A stretch of 36,545 bases of DNA from Lentisphaeria bacterium UBA1791 (GTDB taxonomy: Bacteria > Verrucomicrobiota > Lentisphaeria > Victivallales > Victivallaceae). The position numbers and the translations under genes are program-made. Each line of letters opens with the position of its first letter. Positions within the stretch are counted from its first letter, which is position 1. The notes under the pieces were generated by a model. The model was not told the DNA's origin, did no database searches, and saw nothing but the letters and a program-made list of their open reading frames with translations. The stretch spans positions 1 through 36,545 of the forward strand of contig DCFZ01000034.1 in assembly GCA_002314455.1 (NCBI GenBank), read 5' to 3'. Below are positions 7,491-14,167 of the stretch, one piece after another.

Positions 7491-7532
7491 TGCCGCAAAG
7501 GTCTTCCAGGGACTTTTGCGGCATTTTTGTTT
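7491..7532 (+). terminator. strong rho-independent terminator
   Basis: TGCCGCAAAGGTC pairs with GACTTTTGCGGCA (13 bp including one G-U) around a short loop and is followed by TTTTTGTTT. It separates the repeat-bearing noncoding transcript from the peptide cluster downstream. Confidence 0.8.
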
Positions 7533-7570
7533 CCCGAAATTCGCTTTGGAGCCGGAGAAGCCGGAGCCGA

Positions 7571-7599
7571 TTGACACGTTTGTAAACATTTTGAGATTA
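7571..7599 (+). promoter_or_regulatory. candidate promoter of the radical-SAM peptide cluster
   Basis: A perfect -35 (TTGACA, 7571-7576) is followed at 17 bp by AGATTA (7594-7599), a poor -10. It lies after the terminator and just before the structured leader, the right place for a cluster promoter; the weak -10 would fit an activator-dependent promoter. Confidence 0.35.
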
Positions 7600-7609
7600 G
7601 CCGTTGATC

Positions 7610-7687
7610 GGAGCGCAGGTGCGCTCCGGCGGAAATAAAAGATGGCGGCGTCAATGGGTGACGCCGTCCAAAGAGGGAAAATCCCTC
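7610..7687 (+). promoter_or_regulatory. structured 5' leader with three consecutive hairpins
   Basis: Hairpin 1 (7610-7627): GGAGCGC with GCGCTCC, 4-nt loop. Hairpin 2 (7644-7668): GGCGGCGTC with GACGCCGTC, 7-nt loop. Hairpin 3 (7673-7687): GAGGGA with TCCCTC, 3-nt loop. The ribosome binding site AAGGAG of the candidate precursor peptide starts 4 nt after hairpin 3. The leader could stabilise the precursor mRNA, bind a ligand or protein, or gate translation. I cannot match it to a known riboswitch. Confidence 0.6.
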
Positions 7688-7702
7688 GGAAAGGAGCCTA
7701 TC

Positions 7703-7864
7703 ATGGCTTACAAGAAACCCCAGATGGTCGCGAAATCTGTCGCGAAGAAGTCCTACGTCGCCGGTTGCCCGACGAACTCAAGAACAGAAGATGGTCGTTC
7801 TATTAACCAGATACTAAATGGTTGTCTCAACGGAACCCCATGCGAGCTGTCTGATAGTAAATAA
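7703..7864 (+). CDS. candidate RiPP precursor peptide, 53 aa
   Basis: ATG 7703 has AAGGAG (7691-7696) with a 6-nt spacer. The peptide has a Lys-rich N-terminal half (MAYKKPQ..., KSVAKKSYVAGCPTN), as expected of a leader, and a C-terminal half with Asn-Gly-Cys and Asn-Gly-Thr-Pro-Cys motifs: Cys 22, 41 and 47. It is the first gene of a co-directional set with two radical SAM/SPASM enzymes, a glycosyltransferase and an exporter, so I infer a ribosomally made peptide modified by radical chemistry, perhaps at Cys and neighbouring residues. No known precursor class was recognised. A strong hairpin follows at once, a common arrangement that lets the short precursor mRNA outnumber the enzyme mRNA. 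Confidence 0.7.
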   Translation: MAYKKPQMVAKSVAKKSYVAGCPTNSRTEDGRSINQILNGCLNGTPCELSDSK

Positions 7865-7873
7865 AAGACTATA

Positions 7874-7907
7874 GATTCTCCGTCCCAAATTTTTGGGATG
7901 GAGAATC
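7874..7907 (+). terminator. long hairpin after the precursor gene (partial terminator or mRNA stabiliser)
   Basis: GATTCTCCGTCCCAAA (7874-7889) pairs with TTTGGGATGGAGAATC (7892-7907) with one G-U pair: a 16-bp stem. The bases after it are AT-rich but not a clean U-run, so read-through into the downstream genes is expected. Confidence 0.7.
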
Positions 7908-7948
7908 CATTCAATTTTAAAATTTCTTAAAACGGAAAGGATTTTACA

Positions 7949-8263
7949 ATGGTATATAAGAAAAAACAAACGAATGTTCAATATGACATTCCCTGCTTGA
8001 CCTCGAAACGGGCAGCAGATTCCACAACAACTATTCATCAAGCGATAGCTATGCTGCTGAGTGCTCCCAATAAAACTATGACAATACAGCAATTCCTTGT
8101 CGGGTTGAGCAATCTTCCAAATCCGGCAGCATCACCAACTGCTACACTTCGATCTATGTCCAGCACAGCACCTAAACAATATGGCGATGTGGTATTGAAA
8201 AAAGGCAATATGATTGTTTTCAATCCGGCATGGTTGGCCGAAATTCAAAAATATCAGTGGTGA
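7949..8263 (+). CDS. hypothetical protein, 104 aa, in peptide cluster
   Basis: ATG 7949 follows AAAGGA at 7936-7941. The N-terminus MVYKKKQ resembles the precursor's MAYKKPQ, and one Cys follows at residue 16. The rest is a helical segment (TTIHQAIAMLLSAPNKTMTIQQFLVGL) and a strand-like tail (DVVLKKGNMIVFNPAW) that together could form a small winged helix. I recognise no family. It could be a longer second substrate, a leader-binding or chaperone-like protein, or a regulator. It ends 4 bp before the next gene. The segment 7.9-8.6 kb is clearly AT-richer than the flanks, suggesting acquisition from elsewhere. Confidence 0.6.
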   Translation: MVYKKKQTNVQYDIPCLTSKRAADSTTTIHQAIAMLLSAPNKTMTIQQFLVGLSNLPNPAASPTATLRSMSSTAPKQYGDVVLKKGNMIVFNPAWLAEIQKYQW

Positions 8264-8267
8264 AATC

Positions 8268-8558
8268 ATGTGTCTTCGTAAAAAATTTGACAACCTGTAT
8301 GACGGGACAGCCCAATGTGATGAAAATGTGCGTTCAAGTATTGAAAACGATATTGAAAACATGCTTGACAAATCAAAATGCGCCAACGTTCAGGAAGTCA
8401 TTGACGATATCCGAGAAAAGATCAAAAGTCCTGTGTTTGAAGAATTACAGGCTTATCATGCTGATATTTTAGCAGGTAAAATTATCGATTTTACCAAAAA
8501 TTTCGCCAGAAAAGAACTCGTAAATAGAGGGCTCTATAAGCAGCCAAAGACACGATAG
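8268..8558 (+). CDS. hypothetical helical protein, 96 aa, in peptide cluster
   Basis: ATG 8268 (MCLRKKFDN) lies 4 bp after the preceding stop codon, with GGTGA as a weak ribosome binding site. The protein is charged and predicted almost wholly helical (SIENDIENMLDK, VQEVIDDIREKIKS), without signal peptide or membrane segment. No family was recognised. Tight spacing to both neighbours argues for a role in the peptide pathway, perhaps as an accessory or immunity protein; this is inference from position. A small hairpin (GTCTCT...AGAGAC) just after the stop codon precedes the radical SAM gene. Confidence 0.6.
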   Translation: MCLRKKFDNLYDGTAQCDENVRSSIENDIENMLDKSKCANVQEVIDDIREKIKSPVFEELQAYHADILAGKIIDFTKNFARKELVNRGLYKQPKTR

Positions 8559-8593
8559 TCTCTGCAATGTGGTAGAGACGACAAGAGGCAACA

Positions 8594-9982
8594 ATGCTAA
8601 TAAATCTATCTCATCACACATTTGTTCGGCATTTTGGTAATATGTCGGAGGTTGTTAACCAACGCAACGATGCAAAATTCTTTTTGCAGGATGCGGAACC
8701 GTTTTTGCGTTTCATCACATGTGAACCGCAGAGAGAAGAAGCGATTGTTGCCAAAATAGCAAAACTCTATGGGTGTTCGCCGGAGGAGATCGCGCCGGAT
8801 TTCGCCGAGTTCGTGCAATCTTTGCAAGGGGCGGTGCTGACCGGCAGTACGCAGGAAGAATTGACCGTCCAAGAACCGGAGTTTCGCTATTATACCAAAG
8901 CAGAGGCCGAGGGGAAAACGGCACAATCGGCCTCAGTAAAAACAGAAAAACAAGAAGAAGATAATTTTGGGATAATTATCAATGATTTTTTGATTGCACA
9001 CAAACAGATTTGTTCCTTGCATATCGACCTGACCGATGCGTGTACCGAACGGTGCCTTCACTGTTATGTGCCGGAGTATGGAACAAAAACGCTGTCATTT
9101 GAGGCCGTCTGCAAGGTCTTTGACGAATACCGTGTCATTGGCGGGTTGGAGGTGGAACTTTCCGGCGGCGAACCGATGTGTCACCCGCAATTCTGCGAAA
9201 TTTTGCGCTATGCACGGAAATGCGATCTGATGATTACGGTATTGTCTAATCTCACCTTATTGAATGAAGAAACAGTGAAAACATTGGCGGATGTCCGTAT
9301 CAAATATCTGCAAACGAGCGTTTACAGCATGGTTCCGGAAATCCATGATGCCATTACCCGCCGTCCCGGATCTTTTAAGGAAACAATGCGGGGCATTGAA
9401 TTGATGCGGAAATACAATGTCCCAATGAAAATCAATACTCCGGTGCTGAAGGAGAATTTTGATTCTTGGCGAACAGTTGAAGAATTTTGTGCGGATCAGA
9501 ATTATAAATTCAGCAGCAATGCCACGCTGCTGGCAAAAGTCAACCACGATTGCGGTAATTTGGATCACGGATTAAATTCAGGACAGATGCGTACTTATCT
9601 ATCCGATTGCCAGCACAGCAATCCCTGGGTGGCAGGAAAATTCGAGAAACAGCTTGATGATCCGATGTGCGAGGTTTGTACCATAAAATTGCGTTTGGAT
9701 GCGGCAGGAAATTATTACCCTTGTGTTGCCGGGCGTGAACTTGTTCTTGGGAACTGTTATAATGATACGATGCAGCAGGCATGGAATAGCGAACTTGCCG
9801 AAAAACTCCGGGCATTGAAACAGCGGGATTTCCCTGAATGTTTCAAATGCAAAAGCCGGTGTTTCTGCATGGCTTGTCCGGCGGCTAATTTCAATGAAAC
9901 GGGCGATCTTTATAAACACCGTCCTGAATACTGTATGGAACCGAAAATTAAATATCAACTTTACAAGGAGCAGTCATGCTGA
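8594..9982 (+). CDS. radical SAM/SPASM peptide maturase with PqqD-like N-terminal domain
   Basis: The protein has 462 residues. Residues 1-90 look like a PqqD-like leader-binding (RRE) domain (MLINLSHHTFVRHFGN...). The radical SAM core begins with C150-TER-C154-LH-C157, the CxxxCxxC motif for the [4Fe-4S] cluster that cleaves S-adenosylmethionine, followed by ELSGGEPMCHP (189-198). A SPASM-type C-terminus has Cys 359, 362, 377, 416, 419, 423, 425, 428 and 447 for auxiliary clusters. Such enzymes form C-C, thioether or other crosslinks, or epimerise residues, on RiPP precursors. ATG 8594 has AGAGG upstream. It overlaps the next maturase by 7 bp and shares its whole architecture, so the pair arose by duplication. 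This copy is AT-richer than its partner. The exact reaction cannot be read from sequence. Confidence 0.9.
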   Translation: MLINLSHHTFVRHFGNMSEVVNQRNDAKFFLQDAEPFLRFITCEPQREEAIVAKIAKLYGCSPEEIAPDFAEFVQSLQGAVLTGSTQEELTVQEPEFRYYTKAEAEGKTAQSASVKTEKQEEDNFGIIINDFLIAHKQICSLHIDLTDACTERCLHCYVPEYGTKTLSFEAVCKVFDEYRVIGGLEVELSGGEPMCHPQFCEILRYARKCDLMITVLSNLTLLNEETVKTLADVRIKYLQTSVYSMVPEIHDAITRRPGSFKETMRGIELMRKYNVPMKINTPVLKENFDSWRTVEEFCADQNYKFSSNATLLAKVNHDCGNLDHGLNSGQMRTYLSDCQHSNPWVAGKFEKQLDDPMCEVCTIKLRLDAAGNYYPCVAGRELVLGNCYNDTMQQAWNSELAEKLRALKQRDFPECFKCKSRCFCMACPAANFNETGDLYKHRPEYCMEPKIKYQLYKEQSC

Positions 9983-11439
9983 TCCGTCTTTCTAAAAACA
10001 CCTTCGTCCGTAACTACGGAAATTTTACCTACGTCTTTCACAAACTGAACTGCTACGATGAGATGTTTGACAGTGCGGAGGTCTTTATGCGCTGGATCAC
10101 TCGCGAGCCGCGAGAGAAAGCGGAGATCATTAAAAACATCTGCTCCGTTTACACGGATGCCGACACGAACGAAATTACAGCAGATTTTGAAGAGTTTATC
10201 GCTCCGATGATTGCGGCTGGAGCCATTCTTGCCGGAGATACCCCGGCAGAATTGGATGCTCAGGAGGTGAGTTTCCGTTACGATATGCCGCACCCGAAAA
10301 CGGAACGGGATACGACTCCTGTTACTAAAGAAGAAGCGGAGAAGATGCCGCAGATCGTACTCAAAAAGTATTTTGAGTCACATCCGACTTTGTTCGACAT
10401 TCAGCTGGATATTACGCAGGCGTGTACCGAGCGGTGCATCCATTGCTATGTGCCGGAATACAACGCGCTCTTTCTCCCCTACGAAAAGATTTGCGAGGTG
10501 GTGGACGAGTTCCGCGAAATGGGCGGCCTGCACGTTGGTCTTTCCGGCGGCGAGTGTATGTTGCACCCGGATTTCGAGAAGATTGTGCGCTATATTCGAA
10601 GCAAGGACTGCACCTGCGGCGTACTTTCCAACCTGACGCTCTGCGATGACGAGAAAGTCGCTCTGCTGAACGAAATGGATTGCGCGGTGCAAGTTTCGCT
10701 GTACAGTATGAATCCGGAAATCCACGAGAGCATCACGCAGAGAAAGGGATCGTGGCTCGAAACCAAGACCGCCATTGAAAAACTCTATAAAGCCAACGTG
10801 CCTGTCACCATCAGTTGTCCCACGATGCAGAAGAACTTCGAGGGATATCTGGAAGTGATGAAGTATGCAGAATCCATGTACATGTTCGCCCAGACCGACT
10901 TCATCATGATGGCAAAGGCGGATCACGACGACAGCAATCTCGTCAACCGTCTGACGCTCCCGCAGACGAAATGTCTCTTGGAAGACATCATTCTGCGCGA
11001 CGTTCCGATGATGAAGGAGTATTTCAATCCGGATGTGAAGAATGAACTGCGCACGCCGGAAGAACGGGCTGAAGATCACCTCTGCGGAGCCGGAACCGAC
11101 AAGATGTGTCTCAATGCGGACGGCAACTACTACGCCTGTTCCGGATTTCAGGATTACCCTTTGGGCAACTGTTTCAAGCAGAGCCTTCGCGATGTGTGGG
11201 AAAACTCGCCGCAGATCAAATACTTGCGCGGACTGCGCGGCAAGGACATCCCCCAGTGCATTCATTGCGAAGACCGCAACTACTGTTCCATGTGCCTTGT
11301 CCGCAACTTCAACGAAACGGGCGATATGTTGAAGGTCGCACCGCATTTCTGCAAGGTGGCGCACCTCAACCACGAGATCGTGGATGAACTTCATGCAAAA
11401 CTTGAAAAAGAGTACCGCGCCGAGCACGCAAAAAAATGA
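9976..11439 (+). CDS. second radical SAM/SPASM peptide maturase with PqqD-like N-terminal domain
   Basis: The 487-residue protein is a divergent paralogue of the preceding enzyme. It has an N-terminal PqqD-like region (MLIRLSKNTFVRNYGN, residues 1-90), a CxxxCxxC motif at C150, C154 and C157 (identical context ACTERCxHCYVPEY), GLSGGECMLHP at 188-198, and a SPASM tail with Cys 370, 378, 388, 428, 431, 437, 440 and 459. Two such enzymes in one cluster usually act in sequence or on different residues of the same precursor. The start overlaps the previous gene by 7 bp (AAGGAG just upstream within it), and the stop overlaps the hydrolase start by 4 bp. Codon use is GC-richer than the first copy, hinting at different ages or origins. 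Confidence 0.9.
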   Translation: MLIRLSKNTFVRNYGNFTYVFHKLNCYDEMFDSAEVFMRWITREPREKAEIIKNICSVYTDADTNEITADFEEFIAPMIAAGAILAGDTPAELDAQEVSFRYDMPHPKTERDTTPVTKEEAEKMPQIVLKKYFESHPTLFDIQLDITQACTERCIHCYVPEYNALFLPYEKICEVVDEFREMGGLHVGLSGGECMLHPDFEKIVRYIRSKDCTCGVLSNLTLCDDEKVALLNEMDCAVQVSLYSMNPEIHESITQRKGSWLETKTAIEKLYKANVPVTISCPTMQKNFEGYLEVMKYAESMYMFAQTDFIMMAKADHDDSNLVNRLTLPQTKCLLEDIILRDVPMMKEYFNPDVKNELRTPEERAEDHLCGAGTDKMCLNADGNYYACSGFQDYPLGNCFKQSLRDVWENSPQIKYLRGLRGKDIPQCIHCEDRNYCSMCLVRNFNETGDMLKVAPHFCKVAHLNHEIVDELHAKLEKEYRAEHAKK

Positions 11440-12182
11440 TCTGCGATGCGCACGTCCACGTCGGCTACTTTCCCCGCAAAGGGGTTGACGAGCCGTTTTA
11501 CTACTCGCCCCGCCGGGTGTTGGGAATCCTCACCCGCGCCGGAGTAGGGGCGTTTATCTTTTCCTCGACCAATGCCGTCTGGGATTTCAAAGGCGAAGCG
11601 ATGCACGCCGAGGCACGGGAAATGCTCCGGCTTGCCCCGGATCGTGCGCACCCTTTTTTCTGGATCACCGACGAATATCTGAAACGCGACCGTTTTTTAG
11701 AAAAACTCCCGGACTTTTACGAGGGGCTCAAACTTCATGGCGGCGAAACGCCGTGGCTTCATCACCCGAAATCGTTGCGCCGCATTTTGGCGATCGCCCG
11801 CGAGCGCCGTCTGCCCGTACAGATCCACACCGGGGGAAATGATGACGAAAGAGACAACCCGATCGGCGGTTATCTCCCCTTTTGCCGGGAATTTTTGAGC
11901 GTGAAATTCGACCTCGCGCACGGAAAACCCGCCGCCGCCGTCCCCGATGCCGTCAATCACAATGAAAATATCTATGTCGACTGCGCCTACTGTAGCGCGG
12001 AAGCGGTTCAAGATTGGCTCGATGCCGGAGCGCGGGAAGAGAGGATTTTATTTGGCAGCGACATCCCCGTACAGCAGCGGCTTTTTGACCTGCCATTGAC
12101 CGCTTATCTGCGGAAAACTTTGAAAGGTTTTTCCTCTTCAAAGATATTATCTCAAAATTTCAAGGACTTTTTAGCCAAATGA
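11436..12182 (+). CDS. amidohydrolase-like metal-dependent hydrolase
   Basis: The 248-residue TIM-barrel protein carries the amidohydrolase metal set: H6 and H8 in DAHVHVG, K99-x-H101 in GLKLHGG, H131 in QIHTGG, H162 in LAHGK and D209 in ILFGSDIP. This resembles the amidohydrolase_2 (PF04909) group of hydrolases and decarboxylases. It has no signal peptide, so it is cytoplasmic. It overlaps both neighbours by 4 bp (ATGA), so it is translationally coupled to the second radical SAM gene and the glycosyltransferase. In the cluster it might trim the leader, deamidate or decarboxylate a residue, or make a sugar donor; none of these can be chosen from sequence alone. Confidence 0.8.
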   Translation: MICDAHVHVGYFPRKGVDEPFYYSPRRVLGILTRAGVGAFIFSSTNAVWDFKGEAMHAEAREMLRLAPDRAHPFFWITDEYLKRDRFLEKLPDFYEGLKLHGGETPWLHHPKSLRRILAIARERRLPVQIHTGGNDDERDNPIGGYLPFCREFLSVKFDLAHGKPAAAVPDAVNHNENIYVDCAYCSAEAVQDWLDAGAREERILFGSDIPVQQRLFDLPLTAYLRKTLKGFSSSKILSQNFKDFLAK

Positions 12183-14167
12183 AAGAGATCGCCTATATTT
12201 CGTTGACGCCGCTCGGCGACGTCATTTGCTGTATGAATCAACTGGAGCATCTGAAAAAGCTCTATGCTCCCTGCCGCATCACGGTTTTTGCCATTCCGCT
12301 GATTGCCGAACTGATGAAAAACTCCGCGTGGGTGGATGAGGTTGTCACGCTGAAAGGCGGTGTGCATGGGGATCTGGATCTGACGGACTTTCGCGCTCCT
12401 GATACAGAGTTTGATGCTATTTTCAATATTGCATATCATCCGGTTTATCTTGAATTGCAGAATAAGCTCAAATGCAAATTACGCTATGGATCAGAATGTT
12501 CTTTGATGACTAAAGAGATGTGCGAGGCGAATTTTGACAAGTGGGTCAGTCAGGAATACTGGGACAACGTCACACTCAAAAAATACCGCACCGTCTGCGA
12601 GCAAATGGCGGAGCCGATCCGCCTCGTCGATCCCGGTTTCAGTTTTGTTTATCCGACGCTTACGCCGGAAACCTATCATCTGGAATCGTGCCCGCAGAAA
12701 CTGCCGGAAAAATTCGTCCTCTTTCTTCCCGGCACCAGTTGGCTCGGCAAATACTGGCCCATCACAAAGTATCTTGCCGTTGCAAGAACGCTGAAAGCCG
12801 CCGGCGTGGATGCCGTTTTTGCCATCGGGCCGCAGGATCGGCGGCTTGTTCCCGATTTGAAAAAAAGCGGCTGTCTTGTATTGGATACACTCCCCTTTGC
12901 TCAACTCGGCTACGTCATCAATAAAGCGGAACTGATTATCGGCAACGACTCCGGGCCGATGCACTTTGCCTCGGCGTTTCACCGGAAAACGATCCACATT
13001 ATCGCCAGCGGTTCCGCCTTTAACTGGTATCCCTATGAAGAACCGATTCACTCACTTGTTATGCCGCCGTGCGCCTGTGAGGAGAAATGCAACGCCTGTC
13101 AGAAAAGTTGCATCGGGCGTGTTTCCGTGGAAACGGTTGTCCGCAAGATGTTTGCAAAACTTGATCTGCCGCTGCCCCGTTTCCGCGAGGTCGCCTTTAT
13201 GGTGCAGGATCGCATCGGCGATTCGATCGTCAACATCGACGCCATCGAAGCCGCCGCCAAAATCTATGCGCCGTGCCGCATCACCGTATTTGCTACGGAA
13301 ACGATGAAGCCGTTTTTTGAAGCCTATGCGTTTGCCGATTGTGTGATCGACTTCAATGGCAAAGATACAAATTTGCCCGACGTCGAATACGACGCCGTTT
13401 TCAATTACCGCTATGAAACCGCGTCGCTGGAACTGCTCCGCAAAATGCGCTACAAGACGGCTTACGGCTATGAGCAGATCGACTTCCCCGAAGCCGTCTG
13501 CAAAGAGGTTTTTACCAAATACTTGCCCCTGACGATGTGGGATGATGTGAAACTGCGCCGCTACTCCAGCGTGACGGAGCAGGGCGCGGCGCTGATCCGG
13601 TTAGTCGATCCGGAGTATCACTGCAACGCGATTTCTCTCGGCGAAAACACCATTTGCACCGATTTTGCCGCCATCGGCGATCTTTTCGACCGCGAAACGG
13701 TGCTGATCATTCCCGGCGCCAGCAGTAAATACAAAGACTGGGGCATGGAAAACTATCTCCACCTTGCCGGAGAGTTGAAAACAAAGGGGAAACAGCCGCT
13801 TTTTGTGCTTGGCCCGCAGGAAAAGGAGTTATATCAAAAAGCCGCAAGCGACGCCGGATTCAAAACCGCCGTCAATCTGTCGTTGACCACCGTCGCCGCG
13901 CTCGCATTCGCCTGTCAATACCGCGGCTTTGCCGTCGGCAACGACACCGGCGTGATGCATCTTGTCCGCGCCTGCAACTGCCGCAGTGTGACAATTTGTT
14001 TTGAAGACACGCATCTTACGTGGGCTCCATATTCCGGCGAGCAGCACAAGGTCGTCCATGCCGATTGCGCCGATTATGAAAGTTGCCGCCAATGCAAGGC
14101 GATGAAGTGCCGGAAGGATCTGACTTATGAAAAGGTGTGGCATGAAGTCCAACGTTTCCTCGCGTGA
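12179..14167 (+). CDS. tandem two-domain GT9 (heptosyltransferase-like) glycosyltransferase
   Basis: The protein has 662 residues, made of two homologous GT9 domains of about 330 residues each. Domain 1 starts IAYISLTPLGDVI and contains FLPGTSWLGKYWP and IIGNDSGPMHFASA; domain 2 starts VAFMVQDRIGDSIVN and contains IIPGASSKYKDWG and AVGNDTGVMHLVRA. These are the GDxI N-terminal loop and the donor-binding ND(S/T)GxMH motif of the family. Each domain ends in a Cys cluster (CACEEKCNACQKSC; CxxYxxCRQCKAMKC) of a kind seen in GT9 enzymes. GT9 proteins usually transfer heptose from ADP-heptose to lipopolysaccharide core; here the position inside a radical-SAM peptide operon suggests a glycosylated peptide product. 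Both domains keep the donor motif, so both may be active. It overlaps the hydrolase and exporter genes. Confidence 0.85.
   Translation: MKEIAYISLTPLGDVICCMNQLEHLKKLYAPCRITVFAIPLIAELMKNSAWVDEVVTLKGGVHGDLDLTDFRAPDTEFDAIFNIAYHPVYLELQNKLKCKLRYGSECSLMTKEMCEANFDKWVSQEYWDNVTLKKYRTVCEQMAEPIRLVDPGFSFVYPTLTPETYHLESCPQKLPEKFVLFLPGTSWLGKYWPITKYLAVARTLKAAGVDAVFAIGPQDRRLVPDLKKSGCLVLDTLPFAQLGYVINKAELIIGNDSGPMHFASAFHRKTIHIIASGSAFNWYPYEEPIHSLVMPPCACEEKCNACQKSCIGRVSVETVVRKMFAKLDLPLPRFREVAFMVQDRIGDSIVNIDAIEAAAKIYAPCRITVFATETMKPFFEAYAFADCVIDFNGKDTNLPDVEYDAVFNYRYETASLELLRKMRYKTAYGYEQIDFPEAVCKEVFTKYLPLTMWDDVKLRRYSSVTEQGAALIRLVDPEYHCNAISLGENTICTDFAAIGDLFDRETVLIIPGASSKYKDWGMENYLHLAGELKTKGKQPLFVLGPQEKELYQKAASDAGFKTAVNLSLTTVAALAFACQYRGFAVGNDTGVMHLVRACNCRSVTICFEDTHLTWAPYSGEQHKVVHADCADYESCRQCKAMKCRKDLTYEKVWHEVQRFLA

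Noticed and set aside
7108..7638. 176-codon frame across the tandem repeats
   Set aside because: No good ribosome binding site, built largely from the 65-bp repeat and GCAA tract, and it runs through a strong terminator.
7610..7687. Triple-hairpin leader as a known riboswitch such as mini-ykkC
   Set aside because: The loops lack the conserved ACGR-type sequences expected, so only an uncharacterised structured leader is claimed.
10378..11427. 349-codon minus-strand frame opposite the second radical SAM gene
   Set aside because: Antisense shadow; the plus frame has all cluster motifs of a SPASM enzyme.
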